DNA of 64,000 bases, from positions 1,997,853 to 2,061,852 of the forward strand of contig NZ_CP011393.1 in NCBI RefSeq assembly GCF_001644665.1, written 5' to 3'. The DNA is from Fervidobacterium pennivorans. Its GTDB lineage: Bacteria > Thermotogota > Thermotogae > Thermotogales > Fervidobacteriaceae. The notes under the pieces were generated by a model, which searched no databases, was not told where the DNA came from, and saw only the letters and a program-made list of their open reading frames with translations. Of this stretch, positions 1-8,181 are shown one piece after another. The translations under genes and the position numbers were made by a program. Position 1 is the stretch's first letter. Every line of letters begins with the position of its first letter.

Positions 1-1
1 T

Positions 2-796
2 GTTGTGAAAAACTTTGCAACAGCACGAGGCGGAGATGTCGAAGTTGTTTCAGCAGCAGGCAAAGGAATAAAATTTATCGTCCATTTCCCAATCAAGACC
101 TTCTTGGTGAGAGTTCTCGTTGTAGAAGCTGATGAATTGCGGTTCTGCATCGATTTACAAGATATATTGGAAATCGTTAGCAAAGCGGAAATCAAAGATG
201 GACAGCTCAAGCACAAAGACAAATTGTACGATATAACCTTCAGTTGTACATTGCCACGGTTCGCAATCATTACGAAGAATAACAAAGCTCTTTTAGTGAG
301 CAATTTAATAGGCATCTTCGATGGGCAGGTTTCTAATGAAAGCTATGACATGATAAAAGGTTTCGTAAAGAATATCTTTGTCTATCCTTTGCCAATAATA
401 TCACCGGAGCAATTCCTTAAACTCCAGAAACCTTCGGAAAAAGTCCGCAAAGTCTTGGTTATAGACGATTCTGTGGTAACAAGAACTATACTCGGAAAAT
501 TCTTAGTAAACTTTGGTTACACCGTTTTCGAGGCGGAAAATGGAACTGAAGGCATTGAAATATTTAAAAAGGAAAACCCGGATGTTATTGTATGCGATGT
601 TGAAATGCCTGGCATTGATGGCTTTGAAACAACAAGGAGAATAAGGGAGCTAAACAAGAACGTGCCGATAATAATCTTTAGCACTCTTACAAGTGAACAA
701 CTCTCTAAGGGATTAGAAGTCGGAGCGAACGCGTACCTTTCAAAAGATGAACCACCTGAAAGATTGGTACGTTTGATTGAAAGGTTTATCCAGTAA
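2..796 (+). CDS. CheA-type histidine kinase, C-terminal part, with CheW-like and receiver domains (5' truncated)
   Basis: The reading frame is open to the left edge, so only the end of the protein is visible. The first ~30 residues look like the last piece of a CheA ATPase domain (glycine-rich GKG and a hydrophobic strand ending VHFP). Residues ~33-140 fit the CheW-like regulatory domain that docks CheW and receptors. Residues ~147-263 are a receiver domain with the acidic pair in VLVIDDS, the phospho-acceptor Asp in VIVCDVEMPG and the conserved Lys in LSKDE. A CheA fused to its own receiver is typical of chemosensory systems that do not control flagella, or that use the receiver as a phosphate sink. 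It leads a run of same-strand signalling genes. The apparent GTG at position 5 is probably an internal codon. Confidence 0.85.
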   Translation, partial: VVKNFATARGGDVEVVSAAGKGIKFIVHFPIKTFLVRVLVVEADELRFCIDLQDILEIVSKAEIKDGQLKHKDKLYDITFSCTLPRFAIITKNNKALLVSNLIGIFDGQVSNESYDMIKGFVKNIFVYPLPIISPEQFLKLQKPSEKVRKVLVIDDSVVTRTILGKFLVNFGYTVFEAENGTEGIEIFKKENPDVIVCDVEMPGIDGFETTRRIRELNKNVPIIIFSTLTSEQLSKGLEVGANAYLSKDEPPERLVRLIERFIQ

Positions 797-956
797 TGTT
801 TAAAACTGTGAGAAATTGTTGGGAAAAGGAAAATGTGAGAATTTCCGCGTGCAAGTTCTTGAACATCGTAGATTCTCAGCAAAGGACTAAAATAACTAAT
901 ATGAATTACCTTTGCGATATCTTAAATCATAATTCGTTCAATCAGGAGAATGTTAT

Positions 957-1550
957 ATGGCAAATGCAAAGAAAGTAATTATCGTCGGTTCAGCAGGAAG
1001 TCCTTCGCAAGCTGTTGAGATACTAAAACTCGGTGAGAAATTGAATTTTCCTGTCATAGTTAATATTCATTTTACAAGTAGTGCAATAGAAACTTTTGCA
1101 CAGCATATACGTTCTGAAACAAATCAAAAAGTCACAATAGTAAAAGGACCTGTTTTCTTAGAACCTGGAGTATACATACCAGAAGGCGGAAAAGACTTGA
1201 TTTTTCTAGGCAGTAATGCCGTTACTGTTGTTGATGAAACCACTTCAAAAGAAACGATTCATCCTTCCATATCTATTCTGTTCAGTTCAATGAAGAAATT
1301 CGCCAATAAAGATTTCGTAGTAATAGTCCTTGGCGGGTTAGGGGGCGATGGTGCAGAACATGTTAGTGAGCTGAAAAAGAAAGGTGTCTATTTCATAATA
1401 GAAAGAACCCCGAAATTTCCATACCTCCCTGAAAATATTGCTAAACAACTTGGAGAGCGGTACGAAAAACTGGAGATTGAAAAAATAAGGGAAATGCTTA
1501 AAATGTTTAACGCTGAGGCAAAACAACAAACAAAAGACACCAACGCATGA
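957..1550 (+). CDS. cheB: CheB-type receptor methylesterase, catalytic domain only
   Basis: This 197-residue protein matches the C-terminal methylesterase domain of CheB, which removes methyl groups from (or deamidates) glutamyl sites on chemoreceptors. A catalytic-type Ser lies in the N-terminal GSAGS motif, the His in VNIHF near residue 38, and the Asp in the late GGLGGDGA motif near residue 130. The usual N-terminal receiver is missing, so activity cannot be switched by phosphorylation of its own receiver. The ATG follows a CAGGAG ribosome site. It lies 160 bases after the CheA-receiver gene and before a second receiver protein, which suggests one adaptation module. The exact catalytic Ser is inferred from the family. 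Confidence 0.8.
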   Translation: MANAKKVIIVGSAGSPSQAVEILKLGEKLNFPVIVNIHFTSSAIETFAQHIRSETNQKVTIVKGPVFLEPGVYIPEGGKDLIFLGSNAVTVVDETTSKETIHPSISILFSSMKKFANKDFVVIVLGGLGGDGAEHVSELKKKGVYFIIERTPKFPYLPENIAKQLGERYEKLEIEKIREMLKMFNAEAKQQTKDTNA

Positions 1551-1587
1551 AAAGTTAAAAAAATAAGGGTAAAGGTGGTGACAATAA

Positions 1588-2898
1588 GTGAAAAAGGTTC
1601 TTGTTGTTGATGATTCTGCAGTTTGGAGAACCTATTTACAAAACCTTCTGGAAATTCACGGATACGCCGTTGAGGTTGCGAAAGACGGACTTGAAGGACT
1701 TAATAGATTTTTTTCTTTCCTTCCTGATACTGTTATCGTAGATTACGTGATGCCAAAATTAAATGGTGTCCATTTCACACGATTTATCAGGAGCTTTAGT
1801 ACATTTAAAAATGTTGGAATAATGATTCTCACAGGCGCTGAAGAAACTATAAACCCATTCTGGGCAAAGAAAAGTGGTGCTAACGCTTTTTTGAAAAAGA
1901 CAGCATCACAAAGTGAAATAGAAAGAACGGTTTTAGAATTCGTAGCTAAACCATTCTCCATGGAATGGTCGAGAGAGCTTTACGCACTTCACATTGAGCC
2001 ATTCGGAGAACTTGTTGATATACTTGAAGAAAGCCTTCGTGATTCAACTATAACAAAAGAAATTCTTCAACTTTCCGAGTACATTTACGACGAAAAACTG
2101 GTAATGAAGAAAATATACAACCTATTCACGGAGCTGTTTGAGTTTGATAACTTTTACGCTTGCGTCTCGACATACTCACATGCACGAGTTTATGCATTTG
2201 GAAACAAAGAGCTCTCAAATCCCAATTCGGTTTTCGAGAAAGCGAAAGAAATTAGATTCTTTAGTTATTTTAAATACATTGATGTTTACTATGAAGATAC
2301 GGAACGAAAGATAGAAAATGCTATAGGGGAAGTGATAACAAGAAAAGAAGAACCTATAGGTTTCATAATCATAGAAAATCCAAAAGTTCCAGAGGTTGCC
2401 GAAAGAATTCTTGCTCTTGCAAATTACAGTATCTCGCTGATTTTTGACCTGATAAACTATCATAAGCTACTCGGAAGTCAGAAAGAATTAGAAGAGATAA
2501 CCGGGGCTTACGACAGGCATGCGATAACTGGAAAAATAGTAAATTTAATCGATTTCTCAAAACGGAACCAACTGCCGCTTTCATTTGTCAGTATTAAGTT
2601 GCTAAACTTAAGAAAACTCTACACTTCGAAAGGCACAGATTACACAAACCAACTGCTGAGAACCTTCGTCAAATTCCTTGAAGAGCAACTTTCCGATACT
2701 ATCGCGAGGATAGAATTAGGCAAGTTCTTGGCTGTAATACTTGGAAAAAACGTAACACCAGTTCAAAAACAGTTAGAGTCATTCCAAATTATCTTTAATG
2801 AATCTGAAGAATATAAGAACTTAAAAGAAATTGAAGTGGAAACGAACCTATTTGTTTGGAATGGCGAAAGTGTCGGTGAAATCCTTGAGAAGTTGTAG
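1588..2898 (+). CDS. Response regulator with receiver domain and degenerate GGDEF-like C-terminus
   Basis: Residues 1-120 form a receiver: acidic pair in VLVVDDS, phospho-acceptor Asp in VIVDYVMP, conserved Thr in ILTGAEE and Lys in FLKKTA. The middle (~170-290) is an uncharacterised, perhaps GAF-like sensor segment. The last ~140 residues have the spacing of a GGDEF fold (EITGAYDRH start, a central strand SFVSIK), but the signature is replaced by ELGKF and the metal-binding residues are gone, so no cyclase activity is expected. It may bind nucleotide or act as an output adaptor. GTG start preceded by AAAGGTGGTG. It lies 37 bases after cheB in the same direction. Confidence 0.8.
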   Translation: MKKVLVVDDSAVWRTYLQNLLEIHGYAVEVAKDGLEGLNRFFSFLPDTVIVDYVMPKLNGVHFTRFIRSFSTFKNVGIMILTGAEETINPFWAKKSGANAFLKKTASQSEIERTVLEFVAKPFSMEWSRELYALHIEPFGELVDILEESLRDSTITKEILQLSEYIYDEKLVMKKIYNLFTELFEFDNFYACVSTYSHARVYAFGNKELSNPNSVFEKAKEIRFFSYFKYIDVYYEDTERKIENAIGEVITRKEEPIGFIIIENPKVPEVAERILALANYSISLIFDLINYHKLLGSQKELEEITGAYDRHAITGKIVNLIDFSKRNQLPLSFVSIKLLNLRKLYTSKGTDYTNQLLRTFVKFLEEQLSDTIARIELGKFLAVILGKNVTPVQKQLESFQIIFNESEEYKNLKEIEVETNLFVWNGESVGEILEKL

Positions 2899-2942
2899 CA
2901 AAAAATAGACAGGTTATTAAACTTACAAGGAGGGAACAGAGA

Positions 2943-4208
2943 ATGAAGAAGGTATGGCGGCTTTCTTGGAGTTACGCACTGACCGTTTCACTGTTCGTTA
3001 TAGCATGGAGTAGTATATTGCTTACGATAATTATTCCACGTGTCAACAAAATAGTCGAACAAGTGAGCACGAAATCCTTCTTGCAAGAAGTCGTTTCAAT
3101 CACAAATGCAGGCGTCTCACAAAAAGTCTTTGAAAGAGAACCAACTTTTGGTTATTACTATCTCATCGATGAAAACGGCATAACTGTTGAACACACAGAT
3201 AAGCAAAAGGTAGGCTTGGATGTTAGGAAAGCTGTTCCTGGTCTGTTTGAGTATATACAGTCAAATAAGGTTGGAATCTACTCGTACACATACCAAGGTG
3301 TTAAACGATACGTCGCTTTTGCTTTCGATGGAAAATACTATTTAGCTCATGCTGCTCGCCATGATGAACTATATGGTGAACTTGCAAGTTTCCTTTCAAG
3401 CTTTTTCAAATTCATTGTTCCAATACTTATCGTACTTACCTTTGTAGCTGGCTTTTTCGTTGCGGAATTACTTCTGAAAAGGCAGAGGTATCAACTTCAA
3501 GTTTCAAACAACCTTGTGAGAAATATCTCAGAAAATATCATTCATACATTCTCGTCTGTTTCTGAAATCAAGGCTATGGCTGAAAACACAGAAGGAGCAG
3601 CAACTCAGTTAGACCGTTCTCTTGAAGAGTTTGCCGCATATTTAGAAGAAAGTCGTGCAGAAACCGAGACAACAATCAACGGTCTCAACGAGTTCACCAA
3701 CACCATCGAACAGATTACCGAATACACTTCAAAACTCGCTATGCTTACGGAATCTCTTGGAAAACTAACCGATAAGATAACAGACATTTCAGATAGTATA
3801 ACCGTTTTAGCAATAAACGTATCTATCGAAACAAGCAAACAGAACATTGATAGAGAAGGTTTATCAAGGATTGCTGAGATGATTATGGAACTATCCAATT
3901 CTGCACGCAATCTTGCAAAAGAGGGTAGACAGTCACTTGAAAACGTAGAAAACATCGTTACATCAACAACGCTTATAACAGAAAAAATCACCAAAAGACT
4001 AACTTCAGTAAGAGAATCACTCAATACTATCCTGCAAGTATCACAAGCATCTACAACGAACGTTGAGAAAATAGTGAACGCATCTAGGACTGCACACGAA
4101 GCAGTTGAGGAGTTGTACTCTGGAATAGAACAACTGGAAGAAGCAATCTCCAACATAAAAGATGAAATTGAAAGATTCAAAGCAGAACTGGAAAGGTTTG
4201 TTATTTAA
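2943..4208 (+). CDS. Divergent methyl-accepting chemotaxis receptor with single Cache-like sensor
   Basis: The 421-residue protein has a membrane helix at ~11-31, an extracytoplasmic domain at ~35-150 with a Cache-like strand pattern (YYYLIDENG then GLDV), a second membrane helix at ~155-177, and a long cytoplasmic coiled coil. The chemoreceptor hairpin tip is recognisable at ~279-322 by heptad spacing and by the Asn and Glu in INVSIE, but the nearly invariant [18 protein letters not shown] is heavily altered, including loss of its Arg. It should form a receptor rod but probably docks to a non-standard CheA/CheW pair, plausibly the hybrid CheA encoded upstream. Strong ribosome site AAGGAGGG; 44 bases after the receiver protein. 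Confidence 0.82.
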   Translation: MKKVWRLSWSYALTVSLFVIAWSSILLTIIIPRVNKIVEQVSTKSFLQEVVSITNAGVSQKVFEREPTFGYYYLIDENGITVEHTDKQKVGLDVRKAVPGLFEYIQSNKVGIYSYTYQGVKRYVAFAFDGKYYLAHAARHDELYGELASFLSSFFKFIVPILIVLTFVAGFFVAELLLKRQRYQLQVSNNLVRNISENIIHTFSSVSEIKAMAENTEGAATQLDRSLEEFAAYLEESRAETETTINGLNEFTNTIEQITEYTSKLAMLTESLGKLTDKITDISDSITVLAINVSIETSKQNIDREGLSRIAEMIMELSNSARNLAKEGRQSLENVENIVTSTTLITEKITKRLTSVRESLNTILQVSQASTTNVEKIVNASRTAHEAVEELYSGIEQLEEAISNIKDEIERFKAELERFVI

Positions 4209-4229
4209 TTATTTTTAGGGGGAAATTGA

Positions 4230-4871
4230 ATGGACGAACAAGCAAAAAACATGGAGCATCACGGTGAATATGTGTTCTTCGAATATTCTCCAGTTTTCAG
4301 ACGCATGGCTATTCTCCAAGCTTTGTCAGAAGGTATAACAAAACATTCTGAATTAGCCTTGAAATCAGGGATCGTGCCTTCACTTGTGAATAAATACTTG
4401 AAGGACTTCGAGAAAGAAGGGTTAGTCGAAAAGGTAAATAGAACCTACAAATTAACTAACACAGGACTTATTCGGTTAAACTATCTGAGACTGGGTTACC
4501 TATCAGAAATTGCACAGATGTATAAGAATATCGAACTCAAGTTCGCAGACATCTTCCTGAAAATCGCTGGCAAAAGGGACCTATGTATCTACGGAGCAGG
4601 TGTTGTGGGCAAATTGTTGGTGCATTTAATTTCAACAAGGCAATCCCACAACATCGTTGCCTTCCTGGATGAGGATGAAAAAAAGATTGGAACCAAGATT
4701 GAGGGCATAGTTGTTTTACCTCTTGAAACAAGGATTTCAGCCGATGCTTACCTTGTTGCTTCATTCAAAAATGGCGAAATAATGGCAAAAAAGCTACTTG
4801 AACGTGGTTATAGAAACGTTTACACCATTGAATTTTCAAAAGACAAGTTAAAACTTGTGTGGAAAGGGTAA
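4230..4871 (+). CDS. Winged-helix regulator fused to a Rossmann-like nucleotide-binding domain
   Basis: Residues ~20-90 are a winged helix-turn-helix of MarR/ArsR style: a helix starting RMAILQALSEG, a recognition region around SLVNKYLKDFEKEGLV and a wing ending YKLTNTG. Residues ~113-205 form a Rossmann-type beta-alpha-beta unit with the glycine motif IYGAGVVGKLL and an acidic residue at the end of the next strand (AFLDED), as in sugar-nucleotide or CoA-binding folds. This resembles a ligand-sensing transcription factor that reads a dinucleotide or sugar nucleotide, but the ligand is unknown. It starts 21 bases after the receptor gene with AGGGGGAAA as ribosome site, so it is probably in the same operon. 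Confidence 0.7.
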   Translation: MDEQAKNMEHHGEYVFFEYSPVFRRMAILQALSEGITKHSELALKSGIVPSLVNKYLKDFEKEGLVEKVNRTYKLTNTGLIRLNYLRLGYLSEIAQMYKNIELKFADIFLKIAGKRDLCIYGAGVVGKLLVHLISTRQSHNIVAFLDEDEKKIGTKIEGIVVLPLETRISADAYLVASFKNGEIMAKKLLERGYRNVYTIEFSKDKLKLVWKG

Positions 4872-4877
4872 TGCAAG

Positions 4878-6209
4878 ATGGAAGAAAAAGAATACTTTGA
4901 CAAACTTTTCTCAGGCATTCAGGATGATATAAAAGAGGAATTTTTAACGATAAAGCGACTGCACGAAGAAAATTTCTCAGAATACAAAGAGCAATTCACT
5001 GAAGTATTTTGGAAAGTTTACGAAGCCATTGCGCAGAAATTAGAAGAAACATCTCATATCGAACAAAAGCTTTTCATACGCCTTGGATTAGTTGACCCAA
5101 GGTATCTAACCAGAGAAGACTTAGAAAGAATCAAAGAATGCATATCATCAGCTTCAGACGACACCTTTTACTACGTTGATGAATGGCTAATTTCGGCGAA
5201 AAGCGGAAAAATACCACCATCAACCTTCGAAGAAGTCATTCAGGACCAGCAACAAGAAAAGCGCACATTCGATTACACATGGATTGAGAAAGAATACGAG
5301 AGAAAACTTTTTGAAAGGAGCATAGAGGAAGAAAAACTGAGGGACCTTGTGAAAGGTGTGCAAGGCAAAGGTCCATACACAAAGGGTGTGTATACCATAT
5401 TTGATGAGATAATTAAAAGTATTGGGAAACTCAAAAAACTGGATAACGATATAAAAACTTTGAAAGAAACCCTCGACAAAGCAAAAGAACAAACTTCATC
5501 AATTCAGCAAATACCACAAACATCGAAAGATACAACCACTTCTCTTTTTACCGAACCACAAGTAATCAGGCAGATGGTTAAAAAGGCTATTGGGAAATTG
5601 GGCATCCAATATCCAGCACTCACGACAAATTACCTAAGGGAAGTCAATTCGATATTTTCAAAGAAATACTCACTAAAACTTTTCGAGGAATTTAAATTAC
5701 TTGACCCAACAACATTGAAAAGAACGATAAAAGGAACGGAAGTTTACATGCCACCTTATGTTATTTTGGTGCCAGGTTACGGAGAAAATGGTTTTTGCTG
5801 GGAACCTATTGAAGGGGTAAATATCTACGGACGAGGTCGAATTGTCGTTCCAATCTTCTCCAGAAAAGGCACAGACCCGTTTTTCCAGGCATTCGGAGAA
5901 TACAGATGGAAATTAGAAAAAGAACTTTCGTTCGGCAGATGGATGGAAGAAGGTTTAACAGGCGAATACTACCAATACCTTCAAGAAAACAAACTGAAAG
6001 GTCAACCAGCTGAATACTTCATTAAGGATTACATAATGTGGATTTCAAAAGAATCAAACGGTATACAGAAACTCGACAAACCAGTGCGTGAAATATTCTG
6101 GCGCTACTTGCCTTTTGATGAATCCGTGAAAGAAAAACTATCAAAAGTAAGCTATGTTTACCAACAACTCTGGGAAAGGGATTTGAGAAAGAGGCAAAAA
6201 GATAAATGA
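4878..6209 (+). CDS. Hypothetical protein, coiled-coil N-terminal half and conserved-looking C-terminal domain
   Basis: I do not recognise this 443-residue protein. It has no signal peptide or membrane segment. The N-terminal half is highly charged and helical, with a probable coiled coil around residues 150-215. From ~280 onward the sequence becomes compact and aromatic, with VILVPGYGENGFCWEP near 295 and several Trp, which looks like a folded globular domain. No metalloprotease HExxH, nucleotide-binding loop or other catalytic motif is visible. It starts six bases after the winged-helix gene (ribosome site AAAGGG), so it is almost certainly co-transcribed with the chemosensory genes. It may be an output or scaffold protein of that pathway; this is inference from position only. 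Confidence 0.75.
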   Translation: MEEKEYFDKLFSGIQDDIKEEFLTIKRLHEENFSEYKEQFTEVFWKVYEAIAQKLEETSHIEQKLFIRLGLVDPRYLTREDLERIKECISSASDDTFYYVDEWLISAKSGKIPPSTFEEVIQDQQQEKRTFDYTWIEKEYERKLFERSIEEEKLRDLVKGVQGKGPYTKGVYTIFDEIIKSIGKLKKLDNDIKTLKETLDKAKEQTSSIQQIPQTSKDTTTSLFTEPQVIRQMVKKAIGKLGIQYPALTTNYLREVNSIFSKKYSLKLFEEFKLLDPTTLKRTIKGTEVYMPPYVILVPGYGENGFCWEPIEGVNIYGRGRIVVPIFSRKGTDPFFQAFGEYRWKLEKELSFGRWMEEGLTGEYYQYLQENKLKGQPAEYFIKDYIMWISKESNGIQKLDKPVREIFWRYLPFDESVKEKLSKVSYVYQQLWERDLRKRQKDK

Positions 6210-6268
6210 AGCTATGAAAGATGTGAAATCATGAGAAAAATCGAAAGCTTAAAAAAGGGGGAGAAGTT

Positions 6269-7156
6269 GTGGCAAAGAACAAACTTTTTAGGTTTGTAGT
6301 TATTTTTGTTATCCTGCTGGCTGTCGTTTCTGCTTTGTTTTTATTTCTTAGAGAGGTTTTCTCAGGAAGACTGATTGTCAGAGACTATATCTTCCAAATT
6401 GGAAACTTTCGGCTTCGATGGTATAGTGTATGCATTGCTACTGGGATATTCACTGGCTACTTCCTTGCCAGAAGAAGACTAAAGAACTACCCTATAACCC
6501 CTGAAGACCTCGACGAGGGTTTATTCTGGGGGGTTATATTTGGAATCCTCGGAGCAAGGGTATACTATGTTGCTTTTAACTGGTCGTATTACTCGAGATA
6601 TCCTTCTGAGATATGGAAGATTTGGCATGGTGGTCTTGCGATACATGGAGCTTTTTTTGCTGCACTAATAACGATATACGTTTATTCAAAGTTGAAAAAA
6701 AGATTCAACTTTGTTCACGCTGCTGACCTTTTCACCTCCGTTCTCCCAGTTGCCCAAGCAATCGGAAGATGGGGAAATTTCTTCAATTACGAAGCCTATG
6801 GAAGACCTACTAACCTACCGTGGGGAATGTACGTTCCACCAGAAAAGAGAGTTCCTGGATTTGATATGAATACACATTTTCATCCCACATTCCTTTACGA
6901 AAGCCTTTGGGATTTGGCGGTCTTTGTAATACTATACTTCATCGTGGAAAAAAGAAAAAAACAGTTCGGAGAAACAACAGCACTTTACTTAGTTCTATAC
7001 TCCATTGGGAGATTTTGGATTGAGGGTCTAAGACTTGATAGCTTAATGGCAGGCAATCTTAGGGCGGCACAGATAGTGAGTATGATTCTTATAATCTTCG
7101 GTGCCTCGTGGTATGCATACCTAATGGGAAAAAATAAGAACGATGTTCAAAAATAA
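6269..7156 (+). CDS. lgt: Prolipoprotein diacylglyceryl transferase
   Basis: Lgt transfers diacylglycerol from phosphatidylglycerol to the lipobox cysteine of prolipoproteins in the cytoplasmic membrane. The 295-residue protein has about seven membrane segments. Family motifs are visible: the HGGLAIHGAF loop, the signature around GRWGNFFNYEAYGRP, and a late GRFWIEGLRLDSL segment with a conserved arginine. The GTG start follows GGGGGAG. This enzyme acts before LspA, encoded at the right end of the window. Likely clients here include the two lipobox-bearing subtilisins and their two companion lipoproteins. It is the last gene of the leftmost same-strand run. Confidence 0.95.
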   Translation: MAKNKLFRFVVIFVILLAVVSALFLFLREVFSGRLIVRDYIFQIGNFRLRWYSVCIATGIFTGYFLARRRLKNYPITPEDLDEGLFWGVIFGILGARVYYVAFNWSYYSRYPSEIWKIWHGGLAIHGAFFAALITIYVYSKLKKRFNFVHAADLFTSVLPVAQAIGRWGNFFNYEAYGRPTNLPWGMYVPPEKRVPGFDMNTHFHPTFLYESLWDLAVFVILYFIVEKRKKQFGETTALYLVLYSIGRFWIEGLRLDSLMAGNLRAAQIVSMILIIFGASWYAYLMGKNKNDVQK

Positions 7157-7339
7157 AGCTCAAGCTCAAAAATGAACTATTTCACACAAGTTTTTTACAA
7201 TTTTAAAATTTTCTTGAACGTTTTTCGAGAATGAAAGGTCTAAATTTATGGAAAAGATATCCAAAGAGTTTCTTTACATTAGGTGTAGATTTAAAGGCGG
7301 GGTCTCCATCTTGTGGTAGCTCAGTTAAGGGGGGATTGT

Positions 7340-7714
7340 ATGGAGAGCAGAGAAAAGATGTTAAGTTATGTAAAGTATGAACATGAACTTGAGACAGAAT
7401 ATCGCGAAAAACTTGCCGAAGCAAAGAGAAAAAGCGATGTCAGGGATGTGTTTGCAGAGTTTATTATAAAGCTTCTCAGGAAGATTAATCCAGACATCCC
7501 CGCTTCGCTACAAGAACAAATCCGTTTTGATGAAAAGGAATTCCAGTTTGAATTCGTTAATGAGCTCAAAAAAGTTGTAGATGAACTTTCGGAAGGAAGC
7601 GATTTAAGAGCGATAATAAACAGAATGTATGAGGCAGCAAGTCACAGATATAAAAAAATTGAACACGACGAAAATCTTGACTACTTTAGGATTGGTAACA
7701 ATGCAAAAAAATAA
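7340..7714 (+). CDS. Hypothetical small soluble protein
   Basis: This 124-residue, highly charged, mostly helical protein has no signal peptide and no motif I recognise. The ATG is chosen because AAGGGGGGA lies just upstream; the frame stays open a few codons further but without a better start. It follows a 183-base gap after lgt that holds no convincing gene or strong promoter, and it ends just before a strong hairpin shared with the convergent fapA gene. A structural or DUF-type role is possible, but nothing in the sequence decides it. Confidence 0.6.
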   Translation: MESREKMLSYVKYEHELETEYREKLAEAKRKSDVRDVFAEFIIKLLRKINPDIPASLQEQIRFDEKEFQFEFVNELKKVVDELSEGSDLRAIINRMYEAASHRYKKIEHDENLDYFRIGNNAKK

Positions 7715-7751
7715 ATTTCTCCCCCTCCCCATCCCCCAGTAAAAGACATTG

Positions 7752-7787
7752 TCCCGTGTGTTGGACTCCAACACACGGGAATTTTTT
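7752..7787. terminator. Bidirectional rho-independent terminator
   Basis: A 13-bp perfect inverted repeat (7752-7764 and 7768-7780, core CCCGTGTGTTGG) with a three-base loop is followed by six T on the plus strand. It sits between the 3' ends of the convergent genes at 7714 and 7789. The minus strand has only a weaker T-rich tail, so termination may be less complete in that direction. Confidence 0.85.
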
Positions 7788-7788
7788 C

Positions 7789-8181
7789 TCAGTATCCTTT
7801 GTTTTGATATTTTAACTCTTTTAGCGCTTGTAAGTTCAATGCCCTGGGACCTAACTCAAACGTGGTTTTATAAACCTCGCCAAGGATATTTATTGTGACA
7901 CCAGCAAAACAAGTCTCTTTGATTATAATCCTTGGATTCATTTTCAATACTTCCTGAACTGAAACGTGTTTCAAGACTTTTAACTTTTGCCTTAACTTGC
8001 TGATTTCGCTTATAATTTCCTCCCTCCTCGCTTCTAATTGAACAATAAGGCTTTTCAGTTGGTCCTTCTTAATCGTCGCTCCAGATATTTTTTCGAACGC
8101 AGTCCGCAGCTTAACAATATATCCGCTCACATCGTTCAATTCATCTAAAAGTAATTTCAGCCTTGGTTGTTTCATATTCAA
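7789..8181 (-). CDS. FapA (DUF342) C-terminal fragment, separated by a frameshift
   Basis: This frame encodes the missing tail of the DUF342 protein just upstream: a helical coiled coil (~residues 5-70), then a short beta segment with FAGVTINILGEVYK, which matches the typical end of FapA-type proteins. It overlaps the upstream frame by 41 bases in a different phase. Removing one T from the TTTT run near 8180 would give a continuous protein running VGIDLNMKQPRLK into this frame. It is therefore best read as part of one gene rather than an independent protein. An independent start at TTG 8181 or ATG 8175 with translational coupling cannot be excluded. Confidence 0.6.
   Translation of the reverse strand: MNMKQPRLKLLLDELNDVSGYIVKLRTAFEKISGATIKKDQLKSLIVQLEARREEIISEISKLRQKLKVLKHVSVQEVLKMNPRIIIKETCFAGVTINILGEVYKTTFELGPRALNLQALKELKYQNKGY

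Noticed and set aside
517-882. 121-codon open frame on the minus strand
   Set aside because: It lies antisense to the receiver domain of the CheA hybrid, has no ribosome site and no protein-like pattern.
796-978. 60-codon open frame between the CheA hybrid and cheB
   Set aside because: Weak start, odd composition and overlap with the well-supported cheB start; most likely chance.
3605-4180. 191-codon antisense frame rich in Ser and Val
   Set aside because: It mirrors the coiled coil of the receptor gene; long antisense frames are common opposite such Glu/Lys-rich helices.
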